Shown here: piece after piece, positions 15,842-23,902 of the stretch
How positions within the stretch are numbered: position 1 is the stretch's first letter
Layout: every line of letters starts with the position of its first letter
Assembly (NCBI GenBank): GCA_964539785.1
Contig: CAZIJQ010000029.1
Location: 1 to 29,328 of the forward strand
Source: JABMPO01 sp964539785
GTDB taxonomy: Bacteria; Fidelibacterota; Marinisomatia; Marinisomatales; TCS56
DNA length: 29,328 bases
Direction of reading: 5' to 3'
Program-made: the position numbers and the translations under genes
Notes under the pieces: generated by a model
The model's database searches: none
What the model was told of the DNA's origin: nothing
What the model saw: only the letters and a program-made list of their open reading frames with translations

Positions 15842-16208
15842 TGAAATATTTATCGGGACCGATATAGTCTCCGTCCCCAGAATAGCCGCGATCCTGAAAA
15901 AATATCCCAACCGATTTTCCCGACATACTTATACCCCCAGTGAAGTAAAGTACTGTGAATCCATGCCAAAACCAGCAGTGCATTTCGCAGGTCGATTTGC
16001 TGCCAAAGAAGCGGTAAAAAAGGCCTTATTAGCCAGTAAAGCCGTTGCCAATCTTCCGTTAAAACAGATTGAAATAGAACGTTTACCAACTGGTGAGCCG
16101 GTGGTGCATATCGCTGGAAAATTGCACAATAAACTAAATTGTAAAGTCAGCATCTCTCATACCGATGAATTTGCTACCGCAACTGCTTTATTGAGTATAT
16201 TATCGTGA
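15834..16208 (+). CDS. acpS: Holo-[acyl-carrier-protein] synthase
   Basis: A 124-residue AcpS, which transfers 4'-phosphopantetheine from coenzyme A to apo-ACP. FIGTDIVSVPRI carries the Mg-binding Asp10 and FAGRFAAKEAVKKAL the second ligand Glu59. VSISHTDEFATATAL is the C-terminal signature strand. I start it at the ATG at 15834, which overlaps the HAD stop as ATGAGTGA; an upstream in-frame TTG would only add five residues. Its end overlaps the VanZ-like gene by 4 nt (GTGA). Confidence 0.96.
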   Translation: MSDEIFIGTDIVSVPRIAAILKKYPNRFSRHTYTPSEVKYCESMPKPAVHFAGRFAAKEAVKKALLASKAVANLPLKQIEIERLPTGEPVVHIAGKLHNKLNCKVSISHTDEFATATALLSILS

Positions 16209-16570
16209 CAATGACTGAAAATAAATATCGATTTTTTCTGTTTTCATATCTGATTGTGATTTTGCTGGTATCCAGTATTGCAGGTAGAAATTTTCCCGAA
16301 TCAAAACTCTTCACCTTTGATAAAGTATTACACGTGATCGAGTACAGCATACTTGGTTTTCTGGTGATGCGTAGCTACCCCGGAATATCCGTTATCAGAA
16401 TTGTAATAATTCTATTATCCTGTTTTTGTTTTTCAGCCCTTGATGAGTACTGGCAATCATTTATTCCCGGTCGAAACTCAAGTGGATTGGATGTATTAGC
16501 AGATAACATCGGAGTTTGGATTGGAGCTGGAATTGGTATAGCTTCCATTTCCCGCAAACGGGATGATTAA
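16205..16570 (+). CDS. VanZ-like small membrane protein
   Basis: A 121-residue integral membrane protein with about four hydrophobic segments. VanZ-family landmarks are DKVLHVIEYSILGFLVMRSY after the first helix and LDEYWQSFIPGRNSSGLDVLADNIG before the last, with the charged DE.WQ...GR..S..D pattern. VanZ relatives are linked to glycopeptide resistance in Enterococcus, but the function of short chromosomal members like this one is unknown. The start is GTG at 16205 inside the acpS stop (an ATG two codons on is also possible). Its stop overlaps the recN start by 8 nt. Confidence 0.85.
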   Translation: MTMTENKYRFFLFSYLIVILLVSSIAGRNFPESKLFTFDKVLHVIEYSILGFLVMRSYPGISVIRIVIILLSCFCFSALDEYWQSFIPGRNSSGLDVLADNIGVWIGAGIGIASISRKRDD

Positions 16571-18206
16571 CAAATTACATATCCGCAATTTTGCTATTAT
16601 CGACGAACTGGAGCTGGATTTCAAGCCTGGTTTGACAGTGATCACCGGCGAGACCGGCTCAGGTAAATCAATAATATTACAGGCATTGGGTGTTACAATG
16701 GGCAGTAAGCCCACCAAGACCATGATAAAGTCGGGTCAGGACCGAACCACAATTGAGACCAGCCACGGCAACATTGAATATTATCGTGTAATCCCGGAAA
16801 AAGGACGGATTAAAAATTATATTGACGACATTCCCGTCAGTGAAAAAGAATATAAAATCCGTACCCGTAATATTACCGATTTCCATGGTCAGCATGAGCA
16901 GCAATTGATTATGGATTCGGCCACTCATATTCACTATCTTGATAATTATGCCGGATTAGAAATGGCGGTAAATGAGTTAAATATATTGTATAATGATCTT
17001 GATATTATTAGCCGAAAACTTGAAAAGGTTAAAGCAAACAAAGCGCTGGCCGATGAACGAAAGGAATTACTCAGTTTCCAGTTGAATGAAATTGAATCCG
17101 TGAATCCGAAGCCAGATGAAGATATTAGATTGCACGAGGAATTCACAATCGGTAGCCACCAGGAAGAAATAATCACTACCATTAGTGAACTTAATTCCCG
17201 ATTGGAATCGGGTGGCTCATCAATCCAGGGATTATTGAATGATTCAATACATGATTTGGATCGTTTATTGAAATGGGATCCCGGATTAAAGGATTATGTT
17301 AAACTACTGAATGAAGCCGTGATCAATCTGCAGGAGGTCAATGCCGGATTGACTCAGCATATTGCTGCCATAAATTTTGATCGAAATCGATTACGGGAGC
17401 TGGAAGATCGTTTGCAGGCTCTGGACTCACTGAAAAGAAAATATGGTGGCAGCCTGGATCAGGTAATTGAGCGAAAAGATTCGATAATGGAAGAATTGGC
17501 CGGTCTGAAATCGCTTGATAAACAAATAGTATTATTGGAAAAGGAATTGGTTGATAAACAAAATCACTTCCGAAAATCAGCCGATTCAATCCATGGTGCC
17601 CGCCAGGCTGTAATTGATGAATTGTCGTTAAACATAATGTCGGAAATGCGTCGGCTGCAGATGCCCGGAGCAAAATTTAAAATCGAACTGTCACAGATAA
17701 TTGATGAGAAATCTTTTGTATCCTATGATGGTCAACCGGTAAAATATAGCGCTGATGGTTATGATTTTGTCCAATTTCTGCTTAGCGCCAATCCCGGCGA
17801 AAAACTCAAGCCTTTGACTGAAATCGCTTCCGGCGGTGAAGTCTCCCGTATAATGCTGGCAATTAAAACCATATTACAGAATGGCGATCCGGTTGACACA
17901 TTGATTTTTGATGAAATCGATTCCGGAATATCCGGCACTGCCGCCGAAAAAGTTGCTGAAAGTCTCGTTAATCTGGCTCGTAATAAGCAAGTGATTTGCA
18001 TAACCCATTTACCACAAATAGCCGTTCGCTCCCACAATCATTTACAAGTTAATAAAAATATTTCCCATGATATTACAACGGTATCGGCACGCTATTTGAA
18101 TAATGAAGAAGTAATCAGGGCTCTGGCACAACTGACCGCCGGCAATAAATATGTTGCCGAAGACTTATCTGCAGCTCGAGCCATGTACGAAAGATATCAT
18201 GGATAA
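16563..18206 (+). CDS. recN: DNA repair protein RecN
   Basis: A 547-residue SMC-like ATPase that acts on DNA double-strand breaks. The N-terminal Walker A is GETGSGKS (residues 29-36) after the family start KLHIRNFAIIDELELDF. Q-loop-like FHGQHEQQLI follows, then about 200 residues of coiled-coil arms, the signature LTEIASGGEVSRIMLAIKT, Walker B DTLIFDEIDSGISG and the D-loop/H segment VICITHLPQIA. The two ATPase halves and coil length match RecN. The start ATG overlaps the VanZ-like gene (ATGATTAA), and the stop overlaps murA (ATGGATAA). Confidence 0.97.
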   Translation: MINKLHIRNFAIIDELELDFKPGLTVITGETGSGKSIILQALGVTMGSKPTKTMIKSGQDRTTIETSHGNIEYYRVIPEKGRIKNYIDDIPVSEKEYKIRTRNITDFHGQHEQQLIMDSATHIHYLDNYAGLEMAVNELNILYNDLDIISRKLEKVKANKALADERKELLSFQLNEIESVNPKPDEDIRLHEEFTIGSHQEEIITTISELNSRLESGGSSIQGLLNDSIHDLDRLLKWDPGLKDYVKLLNEAVINLQEVNAGLTQHIAAINFDRNRLRELEDRLQALDSLKRKYGGSLDQVIERKDSIMEELAGLKSLDKQIVLLEKELVDKQNHFRKSADSIHGARQAVIDELSLNIMSEMRRLQMPGAKFKIELSQIIDEKSFVSYDGQPVKYSADGYDFVQFLLSANPGEKLKPLTEIASGGEVSRIMLAIKTILQNGDPVDTLIFDEIDSGISGTAAEKVAESLVNLARNKQVICITHLPQIAVRSHNHLQVNKNISHDITTVSARYLNNEEVIRALAQLTAGNKYVAEDLSAARAMYERYHG

Positions 18207-19449
18207 ATTGATTATCAATGGCGGCCGGCCACTCGCCGGTGAAGTGAATATCAGTGGCGCTAAGAATGCCGTTTTACCCATTATGACCGCCGCTTTGCTG
18301 GTTGATGGTAAGGTATGTATCAAACGGGTGCCCAGATTGCGTGATACGGGAACAATGATCAAACTGCTCGAAATTGTCGGTGCACGAACCGGGCTGACCG
18401 GAGATGTACTGGAAATTGACGGGAGTACGGTTAACAATCCCGAGGCGCCGTATGAACTGGTAAAAACCATGCGTGCGTCATTTTATGTGCTGGGACCGTT
18501 ACTAGCCCGATTTGGACGAGCCAAAGTGTCGCTGCCCGGTGGTTGCGCCTGGGGTCCGCGTCCGGTGGATTTACATTTAAAAGGTCTTGAAAAGTTAGGC
18601 GCGAAAATTACACTGGAAGGCGGGTACATCGTTGCCGAAGCCAAACGGCTAAAAGGAAATCGTATTCAATTTGAGATATCCTCCGTAGGGGCAACGGGAA
18701 ATATTATTATGGCTGCCGCGCTGGCTGATGGAAACTCGGTGATAGAGAACGCCGCCCGGGAACCGGAAATAGTTCAATTATGTGAATTTATTAATTTAAT
18801 GGGTGGGAAGATCAGCAGGGTTGGCAGCGACGAATTGACCATCACCGGTGTTAGCAGTCTTAAGCCAGCCAATATCACCGTAATTCCAGATCGAATCGAA
18901 GCCGGAACATTTTTAATGGCCGGCGCGATGCTGGGTGATATTAAGTTAAAAAATGTCAAGGCTTCCCATTTAACTACGGTCTTAGATAAACTCGAGGCCA
19001 CCGGTGCGGTCATTGCGGTAAACGAAGATAATATCAGTATTAAGCAAACTTCCGAAATCAAAGCTGTTGATGTTACTACCGCGGTTTATCCCGGTTTCCC
19101 CACTGACCTCCAGGCCCAATGGATCGCCATGATGAGCAAGAGTACCGGGACAGCAGTTATCACCGATACAATTTATCAGGATCGATTTGCCCATATCCCT
19201 GAATTGAGTCGTTTGGGAGCTAATATTCGATTAGAAAAAAATGTGGCAATTGTACGAGGCACAAAACAGCTAAAAGGCGCACCGGTCATGTCAACCGATA
19301 TCCGGGCCAGCGCTTCGCTCATATTAGCTGGTCTGGCAGCAGCCGGTCGAACCGATATCAGCCGGGTTTATCATATTGATCGGGGTTATGAGAATATTGA
19401 ACAAAAATTCCGAAATCTGGGAGCGGCCATTCGTCGTGAATCGGAATAA
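18199..19449 (+). CDS. murA: UDP-N-acetylglucosamine 1-carboxyvinyltransferase
   Basis: A 416-residue MurA, the first committed enzyme of peptidoglycan synthesis, which adds enolpyruvate from PEP to UDP-GlcNAc. The N-terminal LAGEVNISGAKNAVLPIM gives the Lys-Asn pair. The catalytic loop is LPGGCAWGPRPVDLHLKGL with Cys116, the residue that fosfomycin alkylates in MurA enzymes, so no Cys-to-Asp resistance change is present. VYPGFPTDLQAQWIAMM and DIRASASLILAGLAAAG are further signatures. I start it at the ATG at 18199, which overlaps the recN stop by 8 nt; an upstream in-frame start would lie deep in recN. Confidence 0.97.
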   Translation: MDKLIINGGRPLAGEVNISGAKNAVLPIMTAALLVDGKVCIKRVPRLRDTGTMIKLLEIVGARTGLTGDVLEIDGSTVNNPEAPYELVKTMRASFYVLGPLLARFGRAKVSLPGGCAWGPRPVDLHLKGLEKLGAKITLEGGYIVAEAKRLKGNRIQFEISSVGATGNIIMAAALADGNSVIENAAREPEIVQLCEFINLMGGKISRVGSDELTITGVSSLKPANITVIPDRIEAGTFLMAGAMLGDIKLKNVKASHLTTVLDKLEATGAVIAVNEDNISIKQTSEIKAVDVTTAVYPGFPTDLQAQWIAMMSKSTGTAVITDTIYQDRFAHIPELSRLGANIRLEKNVAIVRGTKQLKGAPVMSTDIRASASLILAGLAAAGRTDISRVYHIDRGYENIEQKFRNLGAAIRRESE

Positions 19450-19477
19450 TCATGTCAGGATCTAACGGAGATCACAA

Positions 19478-20827
19478 ATGAGAATTGTTATTATCGGCGC
19501 TGGTGAAGTCGGGTTTCATATTGCCAAGGCATTAAGCCAGGAAGATTATGATATTACCGTAATCGAGCTGGAACCGGATAAATGCCGGCGAATCGCTGAA
19601 AGCTTAGATGTAATTGTTGTGGAAGGCCACGGTGCCAGTCCCGGAAACCTGACCAAAGCACAGGTTCAGGAAGCAGAATATGTGCTTTGTGTTACCGGAG
19701 TAGATGAAGTAAATCTGATAGCGTCACAGCAGGCTCATGAATTGGGTGCTAAAAAGATAATTGCTCGCTTACGCAATCAACAGTATTCGGATAGAGAATC
19801 TATTATCCGTCCGGAAGGTTTTGGCGTGGATCATGTAATTCATCCGGAGAAGGCTGCTTGCCAGGAAATCGTCCGGTTAGTTCGCCGGACCTACGCCACC
19901 CAGGTAATGGAGTTCGAGGGCGGAAGATTACAATTAATAGGTATTCGACTCAAATCAAAATCACCGCTCATTGGTAAATCAGTGCGCGAAGTGAATGAGG
20001 GTATATCCAATTTCAAATTTGGGATTGTCACAATTTTGCGAAAAGGAGAAAGCTATGTTCCCTGGGGTGATTTTGTGTTTGAGGAACGGGATGTGGGCTA
20101 TTTTCTAATTCGTACCGATCGGGTGGATGATCTGATGCATATGCTGGGGAAAGATACTACCAAGACCAAACGAATTATGATAGTAGGAGGTACCAAGATT
20201 GGGCGTTCGCTGGCGGAAGAATTGCAGGATGATATCTCTGTACGATTGGTTGAAGTCGACCGCTATAAAGCCGAATCGATTGCTACAATGCTGGAAAACA
20301 CCATGGTATTAAATGGTGATGGCACCGATGTGGAATTTCTGCGTGCAGAAAATGTGGCTGAGTTAGACAGCTATATTGCTGTAACCCATAACGAACAAAC
20401 CAATCTTTTATCAAGTTTGCTGGCCAAACATCTTGGTGCTAAACAGACAATCTGCCATATATCGACAACCGAATATTTGCCGGTGGTCAAGGAAATCGGC
20501 ATAGATGCGGTAATCAGTAAAAATATTTCAACTGTTAACGCAATTTTACGATTTATTCGCAGTGATCATTCCGAAACTTCTATCACCACTTTTGATGAAA
20601 TTGACGTTGACGTTATCGAGTTCAACCCTGAACCCGGTAGCAAAGTAACTCTCCATTCACTGGAAGAATTGAAATTCCCCAGTGACAGTGTTGTTGGCGT
20701 GATTAACCACCATGGGGCGTTGAGTATTGCCCGGGGTAATTCCCGGATTACCGAAGAGGATACCGTGCTGGTTTTTGCGAAGCAGCCGGCAATTCCCAAA
20801 TTGAAAAAATTATTTACCGCTCGATGA
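19478..20827 (+). CDS. trkA: Trk potassium uptake regulatory subunit TrkA
   Basis: A 449-residue cytoplasmic protein with two RCK units that gates the TrkH channel on nucleotide binding. RCK-N 1 starts with the Rossmann motif IIGAGEVGFHIAKAL (residues ~4-18) and RCK-N 2 with IMVGGTKIGRSLAEEL (~230-246). Each is followed by an RCK-C domain (VREVNEGISNFKFGIV in the first, LEELKFPSDSVVGVI in the second). Length and duplication match standard TrkA. The start ATG has CGGAGATCACAA upstream. The last 4 nt overlap the first codon of trkH (ATGA), so subunit synthesis is coupled. Confidence 0.97.
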   Translation: MRIVIIGAGEVGFHIAKALSQEDYDITVIELEPDKCRRIAESLDVIVVEGHGASPGNLTKAQVQEAEYVLCVTGVDEVNLIASQQAHELGAKKIIARLRNQQYSDRESIIRPEGFGVDHVIHPEKAACQEIVRLVRRTYATQVMEFEGGRLQLIGIRLKSKSPLIGKSVREVNEGISNFKFGIVTILRKGESYVPWGDFVFEERDVGYFLIRTDRVDDLMHMLGKDTTKTKRIMIVGGTKIGRSLAEELQDDISVRLVEVDRYKAESIATMLENTMVLNGDGTDVEFLRAENVAELDSYIAVTHNEQTNLLSSLLAKHLGAKQTICHISTTEYLPVVKEIGIDAVISKNISTVNAILRFIRSDHSETSITTFDEIDVDVIEFNPEPGSKVTLHSLEELKFPSDSVVGVINHHGALSIARGNSRITEEDTVLVFAKQPAIPKLKKLFTAR

Positions 20828-22296
20828 ATCCCAAAACGATAGTTAATATTCTTGCTATTCTAATCTCATCATTGGGATTAGCAATGCTGGTACCGATTCT
20901 GATTGCCTGGCAAATGAATGAGCCTGATTTAATGGGCTTTATCTATTCTGCAGTTATCTGCGTTACAATTGGGGTTCCGATTTGGTTGTTGACTCGTAAA
21001 TTCAAAAAAATCACGATCAAAGATGGTTTTGCTGTGGTAACATTTGCCTGGATTACAACTGCTCTCGTCAGCTCGTTGCCATTTTATTTAAGTGGAATGA
21101 TCCCCAGTTTCACCGATGCTTTTTTCGAATCGATGTCGGGAGTAACCACCACCGGAGCCACCATTTTTGGCAATATCGAAACAATGCCCCATTTACTCAA
21201 TGGTATCGAAAGCCTGCCCCATGCAACTCTATTCTGGCGTTCGTTTATCCAGTGGATTGGCGGAATGGGTATAATTGTATTTTACATCGCAATTCTGCCA
21301 TTGTTAGGTGTAGGTGGAGTTCAATTGTTCAAAGCGGAAGTGCCGGGACCGGTCGCTGATAAAATTCGCCCCCGCGTTCGTGAAACTGCAAAGATTCTGT
21401 GGCTGGTATATTTGGGAATCAGTCTGGCTGAAGCGATTATGCTGATGTTCGCCGAGATGTCATTATTTGATGCCGTTTGCCATACCTTTACAACTATGCC
21501 CACTGGCGGATTCTCAACCCGGAATGCAAGTATCGGCGCCTACGACAATTCGACAATCCATTACATCATCATATTCTTTATGTTCCTGGCAGGAGTGAAT
21601 TTCAGCCTGCATTTCCGGGCACTAACCGGCAATGTTAAATCCTATTTCCGGGATCGCGAATTTTTATATTACCTAGCAATCATCCTGGGTGTAACTGGAC
21701 TTATTTTCTTCAGTCTTGGCCATAATACTGGAGAATGGACTCATATTAGTTTCAGGGATTCCCTATTCCAGACGGTATCGATTATTTCTACGACTGGCTA
21801 TGGAACCGCCAATTATGAACTCTGGTCGCATTTTGCCCAATTTGTATTATTAGTCCTGATGTTTGTTGGTGGTATGGGTGGGTCAACTGGTGGTGGGATG
21901 AAAGTAGTACGCATCCTTGTAATTGTGAAATACATACTTATGGAAACTCGGCGGATGCTCCATACCAGGGCAATATTTCCAGTTCGAATTGGTCGACGTT
22001 TTATTAGTGAAGATATAATTCGTAACACCTTGGGTTTCTTCCTGTTTTACATAATGATATTTGGCGTTACTTCAGTTGTGTTGACGGCAATGGGTTGGAA
22101 TATAGAATCAGCGGTTGGAGCCGCCGCATCGGCTTTAGGGAATATTGGCCCGGCACTTGGTGAATTTGGTCCCACTGATAATTACGCTTTATTACATCCA
22201 ATCGGAAAATGGTTATTGTCTTTTTGCATGCTACTGGGACGACTCGAGATTTACACAGTGATGGTAATATTCAGCCGAACCTTTTGGCGAACCTAA
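20824..22296 (+). CDS. trkH: Trk potassium uptake channel subunit TrkH
   Basis: A 490-residue inner-membrane channel of the SKT family, partner of the TrkA encoded just upstream. All four pore-loop filter regions are visible: SGVTTTGATIF, TTMPTGGFSTRN, IISTTGYGTANY and SALGNIGPALGEFGP, each with the conserved filter glycine. About ten further hydrophobic segments surround them. The GGMGGSTGGGMKVVRIL segment after the third loop is the TrkH gating-loop region. It overlaps trkA by 4 nt. The following crotonase gene starts 22 nt after the stop. Confidence 0.97.
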   Translation: MNPKTIVNILAILISSLGLAMLVPILIAWQMNEPDLMGFIYSAVICVTIGVPIWLLTRKFKKITIKDGFAVVTFAWITTALVSSLPFYLSGMIPSFTDAFFESMSGVTTTGATIFGNIETMPHLLNGIESLPHATLFWRSFIQWIGGMGIIVFYIAILPLLGVGGVQLFKAEVPGPVADKIRPRVRETAKILWLVYLGISLAEAIMLMFAEMSLFDAVCHTFTTMPTGGFSTRNASIGAYDNSTIHYIIIFFMFLAGVNFSLHFRALTGNVKSYFRDREFLYYLAIILGVTGLIFFSLGHNTGEWTHISFRDSLFQTVSIISTTGYGTANYELWSHFAQFVLLVLMFVGGMGGSTGGGMKVVRILVIVKYILMETRRMLHTRAIFPVRIGRRFISEDIIRNTLGFFLFYIMIFGVTSVVLTAMGWNIESAVGAAASALGNIGPALGEFGPTDNYALLHPIGKWLLSFCMLLGRLEIYTVMVIFSRTFWRT

Positions 22297-22318
22297 TTAC
22301 TTATTGAGGAATGGGGCT

Positions 22319-23089
22319 ATGTCCTTCATATTAACCGAAAAATCCAATCACGTCACTACAATAACAATCAATCGTCTGGAAGCGCTTAACGCCATGAATC
22401 TGACCGTGATTGGCGAGCTGCACAAAGCGGTCCAAATTGCTGTGGACGATGCTGAAATTGGTGCCATTATCATCACCGGTGCAGGTGATAAATCGTTTGT
22501 TGCTGGAGCCGACATTAAAGCCATGTCACAGATGACAAAATCGGCTGCCCGGGAATTCGGTCGGGCCGGGCACGATGTACTGAATTTGATCGAGAATTCA
22601 CCCAAACCGGTAATTGCCGCAATCAACGGTTTTGCACTGGGCGGTGGGACGGAAATTAGTCTGGCCTGCCACATACGTCTGGCTGCAGTAAATGCTATCT
22701 TCGGCCAACCGGAAGTGAAACTGGGATTGATTCCCGGTTGGGGCGGAACACAGCGCCTGGCAAGATTGGTGGGTAAAGGCAAGGCTATTGAAATGATTGC
22801 CGGCGGCGGCATAATAAAATCAGATGAAGCTTTGCAGATTGGACTGGTAAATCAGGTTGTGGAACCAGCTGATTTAATGCCCAGCGCTCATAAATTGGCA
22901 GAAAAGATTACTCGGAACGGACCAGAGGCAGTTCGTGTCGCGCTGGATTGCATTCGCCGGGGTCAGGATCTTTCACTGACAGATGGATTGGAATATGAAC
23001 TTGAAGCATTCAGCCAATTGTTCGGAACCGCTGAAATGCTGGAAGGTACTGAGGCCTTTGTTGAAAAACGACCGCCAAAGTTTCGCTGA
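22319..23089 (+). CDS. Enoyl-CoA hydratase (crotonase type)
   Basis: A 256-residue crotonase-fold enzyme that would hydrate a short-chain 2-enoyl-CoA to 3-hydroxyacyl-CoA. Oxyanion-hole segments are AGADIKAM and NGFALGGGTEISLACHIRLA. Both catalytic glutamates of true hydratases are present: Glu112 (GGGTEIS) and Glu132 (FGQPEVKLGLIPGWGGTQRL). I choose the ATG at 22319, preceded by TTGAGGAATGGGGC; an in-frame TTG at 22304 would add five residues. It sits between trkH and the methylmalonyl-CoA epimerase gene, suggesting a small acyl-CoA module. Substrate chain length is inferred from crotonase-like similarity only. Confidence 0.94.
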   Translation: MSFILTEKSNHVTTITINRLEALNAMNLTVIGELHKAVQIAVDDAEIGAIIITGAGDKSFVAGADIKAMSQMTKSAAREFGRAGHDVLNLIENSPKPVIAAINGFALGGGTEISLACHIRLAAVNAIFGQPEVKLGLIPGWGGTQRLARLVGKGKAIEMIAGGGIIKSDEALQIGLVNQVVEPADLMPSAHKLAEKITRNGPEAVRVALDCIRRGQDLSLTDGLEYELEAFSQLFGTAEMLEGTEAFVEKRPPKFR

Positions 23090-23115
23090 TATGTATATTA
23101 AAAGGTCGAAATAAA

Positions 23116-23520
23116 ATGAAGATTACCGGGATCGAGCATGTTGGTATTGCCCAAGTGGATATTGAATCCAAATCTGATTTCTGGCAAACCATTCTTGGTA
23201 TCGCTGATAAATCTTCGGAAGTTATTGCTGAGCAGGGTGTAAAGACTGATATCTACGATACTGGAAAAGGAAAGATAGAATTACTGGAAGCACTGGATGA
23301 TAATTCTCCCATTGCCCGGTATATCAATAAAAAGGGACGGGGCATTCACCACATCTGTCTTGCCGTTGAGGATATTGACGTAGCACTGTCAGAACTGAAG
23401 GAAGCAGGGATAGAATTAATTGACCATGAACCGCGTGTCGGGGCTGAAGGTTTATTGATTGCATTTATCCATCCGCGCTCGACTGGAGGCATCTTAGTCG
23501 AACTGGCTCAAAAACCCTGA
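23116..23520 (+). CDS. mce: Methylmalonyl-CoA epimerase
   Basis: A 134-residue vicinal-oxygen-chelate protein that converts (S)- to (R)-methylmalonyl-CoA, linking propionyl-CoA carboxylation with the B12-dependent mutase. Two beta-alpha-beta-beta-beta units are visible. Metal ligands sit where expected: His8 in IEHVGIA, His in GIHHICLAV (residues 78-79) and Glu129 in GILVELAQ. KIELLEAL and DNSPIARYINKKGRGIHHI are family signatures. The start ATG has AAAAGG upstream. It is the last gene of the plus-strand block. No mutase or carboxylase lies in the window. Confidence 0.95.
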   Translation: MKITGIEHVGIAQVDIESKSDFWQTILGIADKSSEVIAEQGVKTDIYDTGKGKIELLEALDDNSPIARYINKKGRGIHHICLAVEDIDVALSELKEAGIELIDHEPRVGAEGLLIAFIHPRSTGGILVELAQKP

Positions 23521-23547
23521 TATAAATTTTACCTGATTGTAATAAAA

Positions 23548-23793
23548 CTAAGAATCTTCCGGTTTCTCTGGAATAAAGAATTCATCCTCCAAATCCAGTA
23601 ATTTCGTTTGAATATAAGAGCTGGCCTCTTTGATTGCAGAATTATAAATAGCTGGTCCGACTTCGGTGATCATAAAATCCAGTAAAAATCCGGTTTTCAA
23701 TTCACCGATTTCTTCATCGAAATTTTCTTCAAAATACTTTTTCAGATTATCCTGAATTTGTTTTCTATCACTCGGAGAAATTTTAATTTCCAT
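23548..23793 (-). CDS. DUF2164-family protein
   Basis: An 81-residue acidic, soluble protein that fits DUF2164: an N-terminal ISPSDRKQIQDNLKKYFEE helix, then FDEEIGELKTGFLLDFMITE, then VGPAIYNSAIKEASSYIQ. The EIG.L....LLDF and GP..YN..I pattern is the family mark. No biochemical function is known for the family. It starts at ATG and lies 109 nt downstream of the RNA methylase gene on the same strand, with an inverted repeat between them, so it may have its own promoter. It converges on mce with a 27-nt gap. Confidence 0.85.
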   Translation of the reverse strand: MEIKISPSDRKQIQDNLKKYFEENFDEEIGELKTGFLLDFMITEVGPAIYNSAIKEASSYIQTKLLDLEDEFFIPEKPEDS

Positions 23794-23830
23794 GGTATTT
23801 AATCGACAGTATCATTTTTTATTAAAATCA

Positions 23831-23846
23831 CAGTTGTTTTCAACTG
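23831..23846. repeat. Perfect inverted repeat between RNA methylase and DUF2164 genes
   Basis: CAGTTG-TTTT-CAACTG is a perfect 6-bp stem with a 4-nt loop. On the minus strand it lies 56 nt after the methylase stop and is followed by TGATTTTAAT, so it is at most a weak intrinsic terminator. It could instead be an operator for the DUF2164 gene, whose start is 38 nt further on. Confidence 0.35.
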
Positions 23847-23902
23847 GAAAATATAAGCATCGCATTACACGAATTTTCCGGTTTATGGCAGAGAAGAAAA
23901 TC

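Noticed and set aside
16205..16570. VanZ-like gene considered as part of a glycopeptide-resistance cluster.
   Set aside because: No vanR/S/H/A/X or other resistance gene is nearby; it is embedded between acpS and recN, as in an ordinary chromosomal operon.
18199..19449. Considered whether MurA has the Cys-to-Asp change that gives natural fosfomycin resistance.
   Set aside because: The catalytic loop clearly reads GGCAWGPRPVD with Cys116 in place.
22348..22812. A 154-codon minus-strand open frame opposite the crotonase gene.
   Set aside because: Antisense of a conserved coding region with no ribosome-binding site or domain; a typical reading-frame shadow.
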